Assembly: GCA_964450115.1 (NCBI GenBank)
Contig: CAYVCD010000010.1
Span: 1-25,142 of the forward strand
From: 2-01-FULL-45-10 sp964450115
GTDB taxonomy: Bacteria > Omnitrophota > Gorgyraeia > 2-01-FULL-45-10
Reading direction: 5' to 3'
Length of the DNA: 25,142 nt
The stretch's first letter is position 1, and the number at the start of each line of letters is the position of its first letter. Below are positions 6,566 to 13,876 of this stretch, piece by piece. A program made the translations under genes and the position numbers. Below the pieces are notes generated by a model. That model was not told where the DNA came from. It ran no database searches and worked only from the letters and a program-made list of their open reading frames with translations.

Positions 6566-7279
6566 ATGGCAAAAAATATCGCGAAGACGATATCTCACGC
6601 AAAACAGTTCGAGGCCCTCTCTAAAGTAAGCAGGTCTATAACTTCAAATCTGTATTTAGAGGATATACTAAAACTCATCGTCACCGTATCTGCCGAGATA
6701 ATGAACTCCAAGATATGTTCTTTAAGCCTGCTGGATGAGAAGACCGGCACGCTCGTATTGAAAGCCACACAGTCGATGAGTGAAGCTTACAACAAAAAGC
6801 CGCCGCTGCATCTCGGAGAGGGGATCGCGGGCAAGGTGGCCCGTGACAATAGGCCACAGGTCGTCTTTGATATAACCAAAGAGACGGAATATAAGTATAA
6901 GGATATCGCCAAGAAGGAGGGGTTGAGGTCCCTATTATCTGTTCCTCTTTCCGTAAAGGGAAGAGTGATAGGTGTATTGAATAATTACACGTCACGACCC
7001 CACAAATTTACGGCTGAAGAGATAGATATATTAACGAGCGTGGCAAATCAGGCGGCGATCGTTATAGAGAATTCAGAGCTTATGGTGAAGACTAAGATCA
7101 TCCAGGAAGAGCTTGAAACAAGGAAAGTGGTCGAAAAAGCAAAAGGGATATTGATGAAGGAGCAAGGACTCGGAGAGCAGGAGGCGTTCAAGAAGATACA
7201 GCGGCAAAGTATGGATATGAGACGGTCCATGCGTGAAATAGCCGAAGCGATAATACTCATGGATTCCATGAAGAAATGA
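6566..7279 (+). CDS. GAF-ANTAR transcription antiterminator
   Basis: A protein of 237 aa. Residues about 15-170 are a GAF sensor domain (LYLEDILKLIVTVSAEI, GEGIAGKVARDNRPQVV, SLLSVPLSVKGRVIGVLN, FTAEEIDILTSVANQAAI). A short coiled coil (ELETRKVVEK) leads into an ANTAR domain (about 185-235) with its hallmark AKGILMKEQGLGEQEAFKKI, SM and MREIAEAI. ANTAR domains bind paired hexaloop RNA hairpins and stop terminator formation; relatives include NasR, AmiR, EutV and GnfR, several of them tied to nitrogen use. It has no receiver domain, so input is probably a ligand or redox signal through GAF. Likely targets are the leader hairpins before the nitrogen operon and gdhA. It sits between the radical SAM gene and nadE with short gaps. 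Confidence 0.93.
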   Translation: MAKNIAKTISHAKQFEALSKVSRSITSNLYLEDILKLIVTVSAEIMNSKICSLSLLDEKTGTLVLKATQSMSEAYNKKPPLHLGEGIAGKVARDNRPQVVFDITKETEYKYKDIAKKEGLRSLLSVPLSVKGRVIGVLNNYTSRPHKFTAEEIDILTSVANQAAIVIENSELMVKTKIIQEELETRKVVEKAKGILMKEQGLGEQEAFKKIQRQSMDMRRSMREIAEAIILMDSMKK

Positions 7280-7283
7280 TCTT

Positions 7284-8921
7284 ATGAAGAAGATTGTACG
7301 ATTGGCTCAGGCTCAACTTAACAGCGTGGTAGGAGATATCTCTTACAACGCCCAAATGATAATCTCATACTCCGGCAGGGCCGAGAGAGCGGGCGCAGAT
7401 ATAGTGACTTTCCCGGAATTGGCAGTGACAGGCTATCCGCCGGAGGACCTCCTATTTAAATCTCACTTTATCCGGCGCAATATCGACGCCTTAAAGAAGA
7501 TAGCCCAATCGGTGAACGATATCATCGCTGTGGTGGGATTTGTAGACAAAAAAGGGAGCGGTATATACAATGCCGCGGCAATAATACACAAAAAGAAGAT
7601 AAGGGCGATATACCACAAGATGCTTCTGCCTAATTACGGCGTATTCGATGAGATGAGATACTTTAAGCCCGGAGAGGATCCTTCGGTATTCAATATCAAT
7701 GATATCCGGTTCGGAGTGAACATATGCGAAGATGCATGGCACGCGAAAGGCCCGATGGCCAGGCAGGTTGACCGTGGAGCAAAGATAATACTTACTATAA
7801 ACTCATCACCTTATCACATCGGAAAGATCAGGGAGAGGGAGCATCTAATACAGAAAAATGCCAGAGATAACCGCGTATTCATATCATATACAAATATGGT
7901 GGGTGGACAAGACGAGCTTGTCTTCGACGGCAGATCGATGCTGGTCGATAGATCCGGGTGTGTGATAGCCAGGGCTAAAGCGTTCGAAGAAGACCTCTTG
8001 ATCAGCGACATAGTTTTAGATCCCGCAAAGAAGGAAAAAATATCAAACCCAACGGGTCAGATATCGTCGCTCCTTAAAAAGACCGAAGAAGTATATCAGG
8101 CGCTTCTATTAGGATTGAAAGATTATGTCAATAAGAACGGTTTTAAAAAAGTCGCGATAGGCCTGTCGGGCGGCATAGATTCTGCGCTTGTCGCTGCTCT
8201 GGCTGTAGACGCTCTGGGAAAAGATAATGTGACAGGTCTATTCATGCCCTCCAGATACTCATCGAAAAGATCAGCGGATGACGCGAAACGCCTTGCCTCA
8301 AATCTCGGGATACGATACGAGATCGTCCCTATAGAGAGCATATTCAAGTCATATCTCGAATCCTTAAAAAAGTTGTTCTTAGGACTGAAAAGCAATATAG
8401 CCGAAGAGAACCTACAGGCGCGCATAAGAGGCAATATCCTTATGGCCCTCTCAAATAAGTTCGGATGGCTCATCCTTACCACGGGCAACAAGTCCGAGAT
8501 GAGTACAGGCTACGCAACGCTCTACGGCGACATGGCAGGCGGCTTTGCGGTAATAAAAGATGTGCCAAAGACCCTTGTCTATAAGCTTTCAATATACAGA
8601 AATTCAATTTCGAAGGTCATACCGATATCCACACTGACGAAGGCGCCAACCGCCGAGCTTAAGCCGGATCAGAAGGATAGCGACACTTTGCCGGTTTATG
8701 CAAAGCTCGATCCTATACTTAAGTCATATGTGGAAGACGACCTCGATATAAAGAAGATGATATCCTCAGGTTTTAAAAGTTCGGATGTGCTAAAAGTCAT
8801 AGCCATGGTAGATAATAGCGAATATAAGAGAAGGCAGTCCCCTCCGGGCATAAGGATCACGCCGAAGGCATTCGGCAAAGACCGGAGGATGCCGATCACC
8901 AACAGGTTTAAAGAATTATGA
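7284..8921 (+). CDS. nadE: Glutamine-dependent NAD+ synthetase
   Basis: A protein of 545 aa that makes NAD+ from nicotinic acid adenine dinucleotide, ATP and glutamine. The N-terminal glutaminase (CN-hydrolase fold) has the full triad: Glu45 (FPELAVTGYPP), Lys112 (YHKMLLPNYGVFDE) and Cys148 (GVNICEDAW). The C-terminal synthetase begins near residue 265 and carries the pyrophosphate loop SGGIDSALVAAL near residue 295 and TTGNKSEMSTGYATLYGD. Length and domain order fit the two-domain bacterial form. It starts four bases after the ANTAR gene and overlaps the next gene by four (ATGA), suggesting one transcript that links NAD supply with NAD(P)H redox balancing downstream. Confidence 0.97.
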   Translation: MKKIVRLAQAQLNSVVGDISYNAQMIISYSGRAERAGADIVTFPELAVTGYPPEDLLFKSHFIRRNIDALKKIAQSVNDIIAVVGFVDKKGSGIYNAAAIIHKKKIRAIYHKMLLPNYGVFDEMRYFKPGEDPSVFNINDIRFGVNICEDAWHAKGPMARQVDRGAKIILTINSSPYHIGKIREREHLIQKNARDNRVFISYTNMVGGQDELVFDGRSMLVDRSGCVIARAKAFEEDLLISDIVLDPAKKEKISNPTGQISSLLKKTEEVYQALLLGLKDYVNKNGFKKVAIGLSGGIDSALVAALAVDALGKDNVTGLFMPSRYSSKRSADDAKRLASNLGIRYEIVPIESIFKSYLESLKKLFLGLKSNIAEENLQARIRGNILMALSNKFGWLILTTGNKSEMSTGYATLYGDMAGGFAVIKDVPKTLVYKLSIYRNSISKVIPISTLTKAPTAELKPDQKDSDTLPVYAKLDPILKSYVEDDLDIKKMISSGFKSSDVLKVIAMVDNSEYKRRQSPPGIRITPKAFGKDRRMPITNRFKEL

Positions 8922-9745
8922 AGATACTGAACAAAGAGATACTATTGGACTCGGGCGGCGTAAGGATAGGCATGCTTGAGGTGCTCTCTCCGGATATCGC
9001 GTTGAAGGCGAAGCCCGGACAATTTATAGTACTTATGGCATCTGAAAAGGGAGAGAGAGTTCCTCTTACCGTTGTAGAAAAAAACCCCTCCAAAGGCACG
9101 ATAAGGCTTATATTCCAGGAGGCCGGCCTGACCACAAGGGTCTTGGGCGCCATGAAGGCGGGGGAGTCACTCTACTCTCTCGTGGGCCCGCTCGGGCATC
9201 CCACTGAGATCAAAAAATACGGTAAAGCCATAATAGTAGGCGGTGGGGTAGGTATAGCCGAAATATATCCCGTAGCGAAAGCGATGAAAGAAGCCGGCAA
9301 CCATGTCACAACTGTGCTTGGGGCAAGGTCGAAGGACCTGCTGATACTGGAGAAAGAACTAAAGAATACTTCCGATGAATTTTATATAGCTACTGACGAT
9401 GGTTCTTACGGCCGCAAAGGCTTCACTACCGACATACTTGAAGAGCTCTTATCTAAAGGTAAATACGACCTGGTATATTCCGTAGGCCCGATACCGATGA
9501 TGAAGAGGACTTCTATGGTGACCAAAAAGTTTAACGCAAAGACTATAGTCTCGTTGAACGCCATTATGGTCGATGCCACCGGAATGTGCGGCTGCTGCCG
9601 TGTTACGGTAGGCGGCAAGACATATTTCAGCTGTGTGGATGGACCGGAATTTGACGCTTCGTTAGTGGATTGGGAAGAGCTCATCAAGCGAAACAGGATA
9701 TACGACGATAAAGAGAAGCACATCTGTAAACTTAATATTATCTAA
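8918..9745 (+). CDS. NfnA-type FAD/NAD-binding subunit (sulfide/dihydroorotate dehydrogenase-like)
   Basis: A protein of 275 aa of the ferredoxin-NADP+ reductase fold. An FAD domain (KPGQFIVLMAS, ERVPLTVVE) is followed by a nucleotide domain (AIIVGGGVGIAEIYPVAKA) and a C-terminal [2Fe-2S] site: Cys224, Cys227 and Cys239 in MCGCCRV and FSCVDGPEF, with Asp219 placed like the unusual aspartate ligand of NfnA. With the next gene it forms the NfnAB arrangement, an electron-bifurcating NADH-dependent ferredoxin:NADP+ oxidoreductase known in anaerobes. The stop codon is part of the first of two palindromes that separate it from nfnB. A stand-alone sulfide or glutamate-synthase role is the alternative. 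Confidence 0.85.
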   Translation: MKILNKEILLDSGGVRIGMLEVLSPDIALKAKPGQFIVLMASEKGERVPLTVVEKNPSKGTIRLIFQEAGLTTRVLGAMKAGESLYSLVGPLGHPTEIKKYGKAIIVGGGVGIAEIYPVAKAMKEAGNHVTTVLGARSKDLLILEKELKNTSDEFYIATDDGSYGRKGFTTDILEELLSKGKYDLVYSVGPIPMMKRTSMVTKKFNAKTIVSLNAIMVDATGMCGCCRVTVGGKTYFSCVDGPEFDASLVDWEELIKRNRIYDDKEKHICKLNII

Positions 9746-9789
9746 CCAGGTTAACACTGCTTGGCAAACTACTTTATTTAACCTGGTTA
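9743..9789 (+). repeat. Twin palindromes forming an inverted repeat between the nfnA- and nfnB-like genes
   Basis: TAACCAGGTTA (9743-9753) and TAACCTGGTTA (9779-9789) are each near-perfect palindromes, and as TAACCAGGTTAA / TTAACCTGGTTA they also form a 12-base perfect inverted repeat with a 23-base loop. The first includes the stop codon of the upstream gene. No T-run follows, so it is not a typical terminator. It could be a DNA operator with two sites (centres 36 bp apart) or an RNA hairpin that affects stability between the two genes. Confidence 0.8.
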
Positions 9790-9803
9790 GAAAGCGAGAA
9801 GAG

Positions 9804-11231
9804 ATGAAGAAAGAACCTGTAAATGTCCGGGAGGCCCAAGCCTCCACCAGAAAAGGCAACTTCGAAGAAGTCGTCATGGGCTATTCTGAAGACCAGGCGC
9901 TACTTGAAGCGGCAAGGTGCATTCAATGCAAGGATCCTAAGTGCATCGCCGGATGCCCGGTCGGAATTGATATTAAGAAATTCATACACGAGATTACAAA
10001 AAAAGAGTATCCAGCCGCGTTCGCCACTATACGCGAGAAGAACAATTTTCCTTCAATATGCGGCCGGGTATGCCCCGCCGAATATCAGTGCCGAAAGACC
10101 TGCGTCTTCACCAAGAAGGACTCTCTCTTCGCATCCAAAGAAGCGATAAATATACATTTCCTGGAGCGTTTCGTGGGTGATTACGGCATGAATAATAAGG
10201 TCGGCGCACCAAAAACCTCGGACAAAACGCTTTCCAAATATAAGGTCGCTATAGTAGGTTCCGGTCCCGCGGGATTATGCTGTGCGGGAGAACTTGCGAG
10301 GTACGGAGTAAAGGTGACCATATTCGAGGCCCTTCAGAAGCCCGGAGGGGTCTTGAGATACGGCATTCCGCCATTCAGGATGCCTAGAGACATACTCGAT
10401 TTCGAGATCGATTATTTAAAGAAGCTTGGAGTCGAGTTTGTAGGGAACTTCATCATAGGCAGGACAAAGACCCTCGATGAGCTTCTGGCTGGAGGCTATT
10501 CAGCCGTCTTCTTAGGCCTTGGCGCCGGAATACCTTCGTTTCTTGGGATACCTGGCGAGAATCTGTGTAACATATATTCGGCAAATGAGTTCTTGACCAG
10601 GATAAATCTTATGTCCGCTTACAAATTCCCGGAGTACCACACTCCCGTTAATATAGGTAAGAAGGTTCTTGTCATAGGGGGCGGCAACACCGCTATGGAC
10701 GCCGCAAGGGCGGCTCTACGACTACAGAATATGACCATGCGAGCCTCTGACACAACCATCATATATAGACGGACCGAAGTTGAGATGCCTGCGCGCAGGC
10801 TCGAGATAGAGCATGCCAAAGAAGAAGGAGTAAAATTTAAATTCCTGATGCAGCCCGTAGAATTTTTAGGCGACGAAAATGGATTTGTAAAAAAGATGAG
10901 ATGCCTCGAATGCAAGCTCGGAGATCCCGACAGTTCGGGAAGAAGGCGCCCTGTGCCGATCGAGGGAAGTGAATTCGATATCGACTGCGACATAGCCGTA
11001 ATAGCGGTGGGATTAAAGGCTAATCAGATACTCATCAGCGTGACGCCGGAATTGAAGACGGATAAATATGGCGACCTCATAGTGAACAAGGAGACTATGG
11101 AGACTTCCATAAAAGGTGTCTATGCCGGCGGAGATATCGTCGGGGGAGAAGGCACTGTCATAGAGGCTATGGGTATGGCCAAGACGGCGGCAAACGGTAT
11201 TTTGGAGCATCTCAAAACAGTATCCTGTTAG
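9804..11231 (+). CDS. NfnB-type flavoprotein subunit (GltA/GltD-like)
   Basis: A protein of 475 aa. The N-terminus holds Cys39, Cys42, Cys47 and Cys51 (RCIQCKDPKCIAGCP) plus CGRVCPAEYQCRKTC, giving the iron-sulfur clusters of the GltD family. Two nucleotide-binding sites follow: VAIVGSGPAGLCCAGEL for FAD and VLVIGGGNTAMDAARAA for NAD(P)H, and a C-terminal GVYAGGDIVGGEGTVIEAM. Such proteins are often labelled homotetrameric NADPH glutamate synthase, but next to an NfnA-type subunit the better reading is the large subunit of NfnAB. A full GltBD pair lies downstream, so this gene is not needed for glutamate synthesis. The nitrogen operon promoter starts 27 bases after its stop, with no terminator between them and the first terminator beyond it. 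Confidence 0.85.
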   Translation: MKKEPVNVREAQASTRKGNFEEVVMGYSEDQALLEAARCIQCKDPKCIAGCPVGIDIKKFIHEITKKEYPAAFATIREKNNFPSICGRVCPAEYQCRKTCVFTKKDSLFASKEAINIHFLERFVGDYGMNNKVGAPKTSDKTLSKYKVAIVGSGPAGLCCAGELARYGVKVTIFEALQKPGGVLRYGIPPFRMPRDILDFEIDYLKKLGVEFVGNFIIGRTKTLDELLAGGYSAVFLGLGAGIPSFLGIPGENLCNIYSANEFLTRINLMSAYKFPEYHTPVNIGKKVLVIGGGNTAMDAARAALRLQNMTMRASDTTIIYRRTEVEMPARRLEIEHAKEEGVKFKFLMQPVEFLGDENGFVKKMRCLECKLGDPDSSGRRRPVPIEGSEFDIDCDIAVIAVGLKANQILISVTPELKTDKYGDLIVNKETMETSIKGVYAGGDIVGGEGTVIEAMGMAKTAANGILEHLKTVSC

Positions 11232-11257
11232 GAATTAAAAATTATATATCTTTTCTA

Positions 11258-11285
11258 TTGACAAATAACAAAGAGGTGATATAGT
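11258..11285 (+). promoter_or_regulatory. Sigma-70 promoter of the nitrogen-assimilation operon
   Basis: TTGACA (11258-11263), a 16-base spacer and TATAGT (11280-11285). The expected start is near 11292, which leaves a leader of about 190 bases holding three tandem terminators. I found no sigma-54 (GG-N10-GC) site here. Confidence 0.75.
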
Positions 11286-11297
11286 AGTATCAGGTTT

Positions 11298-11311
11298 AGA
11301 CGATGATGTCT
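11298..11311 (+). promoter_or_regulatory. Hexaloop hairpin 1 (candidate antiterminator)
   Basis: AGAC-GATGAT-GTCT, a 4-bp stem with a six-base loop that has G at position 4. Its 3' arm (11308-11311) is also the first four bases of terminator 1, so the two structures exclude each other. Loop position 1 is G, not the A typical of ANTAR targets. Confidence 0.5.
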
Positions 11312-11340
11312 TTTGGCAAAGTTCGCCAAAAGACTTTTTT
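11308..11340 (+). terminator. Leader terminator 1 of the nitrogen operon
   Basis: A perfect 10-bp stem (11308-11317 with 11325-11334), loop AAAGTTC, then six T. It starts about 16 bases after the expected transcription start, so transcripts ending here would be only about 50 bases long. Confidence 0.9.
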
Positions 11341-11360
11341 GTTTATAGAAGCTTGATCAA

Positions 11361-11374
11361 GGACTGGGACGTCC
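11361..11374 (+). promoter_or_regulatory. Hexaloop hairpin 2 (candidate antiterminator)
   Basis: GGAC-TGGGAC-GTCC, a 4-bp stem with a six-base loop that has G at position 4. Its 3' arm lies inside the 5' arm of terminator 2, so forming one blocks the other. Confidence 0.5.
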
Positions 11375-11404
11375 GAATCCTATGAAAGGAGTCGGGCGTT
11401 TTTT
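11369..11404 (+). terminator. Leader terminator 2 of the nitrogen operon
   Basis: A 12-bp stem with one mismatch (11369-11380 with 11388-11399), a 7-base loop, and six T ending at 11404. It is separate from terminators 1 and 3. Confidence 0.8.
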
Positions 11405-11415
11405 GTTTTTACTTT

Positions 11416-11431
11416 AAGACAAGGTCGTCTT
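11416..11431 (+). promoter_or_regulatory. Hexaloop hairpin 3 (candidate ANTAR target)
   Basis: AAGAC-AAGGTC-GTCTT, a 5-bp stem with a hexaloop that has both A at position 1 and G at position 4, the rule for ANTAR-bound loops. The 3' part (11424-11431) is in the 5' arm of terminator 3. Confidence 0.6.
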
Positions 11432-11464
11432 GTTGATCCATGCGGATATTCAAGGCGACTTTTT
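11421..11464 (+). terminator. Leader terminator 3 of the nitrogen operon
   Basis: A 9-bp stem (11424-11432 with 11451-11459, one G-U) capped by an inner ATCC/GGAT helix, followed by five T (11460-11464). The Shine-Dalgarno of the first gene begins only a few bases later. Confidence 0.8.
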
Positions 11465-11482
11465 GTTTTAAAGGAGGTTTAT

Positions 11483-12247
11483 ATGAATAGAATTAAGAAA
11501 ATAATCAGTGCGGCAACTATACCGATACTTCTATTCTCCATTATGCCTGAGCAGGCGTATCCCACGGCCTCCACAGATATTTGGGCGCCGAATACGGATA
11601 CACAGCCATGGGGTACGGGACACATAACAGCGGATACCTATATACCCGCAGAGAAGAACAGGGACGGCTCAAGGGCTCGGACTATAACAAATAGCGGCCT
11701 TACCTTTGGAATACTGCCGTTCAAAAAACTGACCGCAGAGGCCGGGTTTGACTACAAGACCGGGTACGGAGACCTGGATTATCGTTATCCGATATACTTT
11801 AACGCGAAGCTGGCGATGCCTGAAGATGCGTATGGTTCATATTTTCCTGCCATAGCGGCAGGGATATACGATCTTGGAACGGAAAGAAACAAGACCGATT
11901 ACGATGTGGTATACATCAAGGCAGCTAAAACCCCATCACTGGGAAGTTTTTCGTTGGGCAGGCTCTCTATAGGTTACTTCTGGGGTAATGATAAGTTGCT
12001 CCTTGATCAGGATCTGGAAAAAGACTCGAATGGTATATTTTGCTCTTGGGCAAGGACTATGCCTGAAATAAACGAGAAGCTGTGGGTATGCGTAGAATAC
12101 CAGGGGACCGAATCATCATACGGCGCTTTGAACCTGGGGTTCTCCTGGCAATTCACAAAAGATATCTCAGTGCTTACAGGCTATCAGTTCTATAACAATA
12201 AGAATCTGGCTGATACGGCTACAATACAAGTGGATATTAATTTTTAA
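11483..12247 (+). CDS. Outer-membrane beta-barrel protein at the head of the nitrogen operon
   Basis: A protein of 254 aa with a signal peptide (KKIISAATIPILLFSIMP, cut near AYPTA) and a series of amphipathic strands with aromatic girdles, ending in IQVDINF with the C-terminal Phe expected of a barrel substrate. I do not recognise a named family. Being first in an operon with amtB, glnK and glutamine synthetase suggests a porin or outer-membrane component for a nitrogen compound, but this is inference from position only. The Shine-Dalgarno AAAGGAGG is strong. amtB starts ten bases after its stop. Confidence 0.7.
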   Translation: MNRIKKIISAATIPILLFSIMPEQAYPTASTDIWAPNTDTQPWGTGHITADTYIPAEKNRDGSRARTITNSGLTFGILPFKKLTAEAGFDYKTGYGDLDYRYPIYFNAKLAMPEDAYGSYFPAIAAGIYDLGTERNKTDYDVVYIKAAKTPSLGSFSLGRLSIGYFWGNDKLLLDQDLEKDSNGIFCSWARTMPEINEKLWVCVEYQGTESSYGALNLGFSWQFTKDISVLTGYQFYNNKNLADTATIQVDINF

Positions 12248-12257
12248 GGAGGTTTTT

Positions 12258-13493
12258 ATGATAAATTCTGGTGATACGGCGTGGGTCCTGATATCGACCG
12301 CGCTTGTCATGTTGATGACATTCCCGGGCCTTGCGTTATTTTACGGCGGCCTTGTGAGGCGAAAGAACGTCCTTGCCACCATAATGCAGTCGTTCTTCGT
12401 GCTCTGCATGATAAGCATACAATGGATACTCTTCGGATATAGCCTGTCATTCGGCCCGGATAAGGGACACTTTATAGGCAGCCTTGCGTGGTTTGGGCTG
12501 AAGGGTGTCGGCATGGCTCCGAATCCCGATTATGCTGCGACAATACCGCACCTACTATTCATGGCATACCAGATGATGTTCGCGGTCATTACGCCGGGCT
12601 TGATAACCGGCGCGTTTGCGGAGAGGATGAAGTTCTCAACATATGTGGTCTTTACCTTATTATGGGCGACCCTGGTGTATGATCCTGTCTGCCACTGGGT
12701 GTGGGGAACGGGAGGTTGGCTAAAAAACATGGGCGCCCTTGACTTCGCTGGCGGCACGGTAGTCCACGTATCAAGCGGTATATCAGCATTGATATGCGCT
12801 TTAGTATTAGGTAAGAGAAGAGGCTACGGCAGAGAGCCTATGCCGCCGCACAACCTTCCTCTATGTCTGATCGGCGCTGCGCTCTTATGGTTCGGATGGT
12901 TTGGGTTTAACGCCGGCAGCGCTTTAGGAGCTAACGAGCTCGCGGTCTCCGCGTTCATAGCGACCAATACCGCGGCAGCGGCTGCAGCATTGACATGGAT
13001 GTTCATTGAGTGGAAAGTCATAGGCAAGCCGACTATACTTGGCGGGGCTACAGGAGCCGTGGCAGGACTCGTGGCGATCACCCCCGCAGCAGGCTTTGTG
13101 ACCCCGCTGTCATCTATAATTATGGGTATGATGGTCGGCGTGGTATGCTATACATCTGTGGCGATCATAAAGCTAAAGTTTGGATACGATGACTCACTTG
13201 ATGCTTTCGGTGTTCACGGCGTGGGAGGCATGTTGGGAGCAATTCTCACAGGCCTGTTCGCGCAAAAGATAGTGAATCCAGCTGGCAACAACGGGCTATT
13301 CTTTGGTAATCCGGCGCTCTTGGCAACTCAAGCAACGGGAGTCATAGCAACTGCGGCATACGCGATAGCAGTGACTTTCATACTGTTAAAGGTTCTCGAG
13401 GCAACTATGGGGTTACGCGTGGAAGATGAAGAGGAAGTCATAGGCCTTGATATTACTCAACACGAGGAAAGCGCATATACGCTTCTCGATTAA
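12258..13493 (+). CDS. amtB: Ammonium transporter (Amt family)
   Basis: A protein of 411 aa with about eleven hydrophobic segments and the family start SGDTAWVLISTALVMLM. The twin histidines of the conduction pore are both present: His170 (TVVHVSSG) and His320 (FGVHGVGGM). FYGGLVRRKN and NPAGNNGLFFGNP are also typical. It conducts ammonium across the inner membrane at low external levels. A PII gene follows 14 bases later, the usual amtB-glnK pair, so its activity is probably blocked by PII when nitrogen is ample. The C-terminal tail (VEDEEEVIGLDITQHE) is the family's cytoplasmic segment. Confidence 0.97.
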   Translation: MINSGDTAWVLISTALVMLMTFPGLALFYGGLVRRKNVLATIMQSFFVLCMISIQWILFGYSLSFGPDKGHFIGSLAWFGLKGVGMAPNPDYAATIPHLLFMAYQMMFAVITPGLITGAFAERMKFSTYVVFTLLWATLVYDPVCHWVWGTGGWLKNMGALDFAGGTVVHVSSGISALICALVLGKRRGYGREPMPPHNLPLCLIGAALLWFGWFGFNAGSALGANELAVSAFIATNTAAAAAALTWMFIEWKVIGKPTILGGATGAVAGLVAITPAAGFVTPLSSIIMGMMVGVVCYTSVAIIKLKFGYDDSLDAFGVHGVGGMLGAILTGLFAQKIVNPAGNNGLFFGNPALLATQATGVIATAAYAIAVTFILLKVLEATMGLRVEDEEEVIGLDITQHEESAYTLLD

Positions 13494-13507
13494 AAGGAGG
13501 TATAATT

Positions 13508-13849
13508 ATGAAACTGATAATAGCGATAATTCAGCCGCATAAACTTGAAGATGTCTTGCAAGAGTTGGACAACCAAGAGATCTATCTAAAAACAGTCAGT
13601 AATGTGATCGGCTGCGGCAGGCAAAAAGGCAGGACGGAAGTATATAGAGGAAGAAAGGAAACGGGTAATTTGCTTAAGAAAGTAAGGATTGAAGTTGCGG
13701 TAAATGAAAAATTCGTGGAGCCTACTATAAAAGCAATAACAAAAGCCGCGAAAACGGGAAAGATAGGAGACGGTAAAATATTCGTATTGGATCTTACGGA
13801 ATGTGTCAGGATCAGAACAGAGGAAAGAGGCAATACGGCAATAGGTTAA
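13508..13849 (+). CDS. glnK: PII nitrogen-regulatory protein lacking the T-loop tyrosine
   Basis: A protein of 113 aa with the PII core: MKLIIAIIQPHKLEDV, T-loop start GCGRQKG with the 2-oxoglutarate ligand Gln39, YRG (46-48), Lys58, and the ATP-binding GKIGDGKIFV. It binds ATP/ADP and 2-oxoglutarate and most likely docks on AmtB. The T-loop reads RGRKETGNL, so position 51 is Glu and position 49 is Arg. The uridylylation Tyr51 and the phosphorylation Ser49 are therefore both missing, and no GlnD gene is in the window. Control is probably by ligand binding alone. The Shine-Dalgarno AAAGGAGGT is perfect. The symbol is by context with amtB. Confidence 0.95.
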   Translation: MKLIIAIIQPHKLEDVLQELDNQEIYLKTVSNVIGCGRQKGRTEVYRGRKETGNLLKKVRIEVAVNEKFVEPTIKAITKAAKTGKIGDGKIFVLDLTECVRIRTEERGNTAIG

Positions 13850-13876
13850 GTATTTATAAAAACAAGGAGGATCAAG

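Noticed and set aside
9804..11231. Homotetrameric NADPH glutamate synthase
   Set aside because: It is paired with an NfnA-type subunit and a complete gltBD lies downstream, so NfnB is the better reading.
11231..11300. Sigma-54 promoter for the nitrogen operon
   Set aside because: No GG-N10-GC element with the right flanks; a good sigma-70 promoter is present instead.
11303..11356. Leader-peptide ORF of 17 codons (ATG ATG TCT ...) in the nitrogen operon leader
   Set aside because: No Shine-Dalgarno, and it runs through terminator 1 with no run of regulatory codons such as Gln or Glu.
11286..11482. Glutamine riboswitch (glnA or downstream-peptide motif) in the nitrogen operon leader
   Set aside because: The conserved glnA core as I remember it does not appear; the leader is explained by three terminators and overlapping hexaloops.
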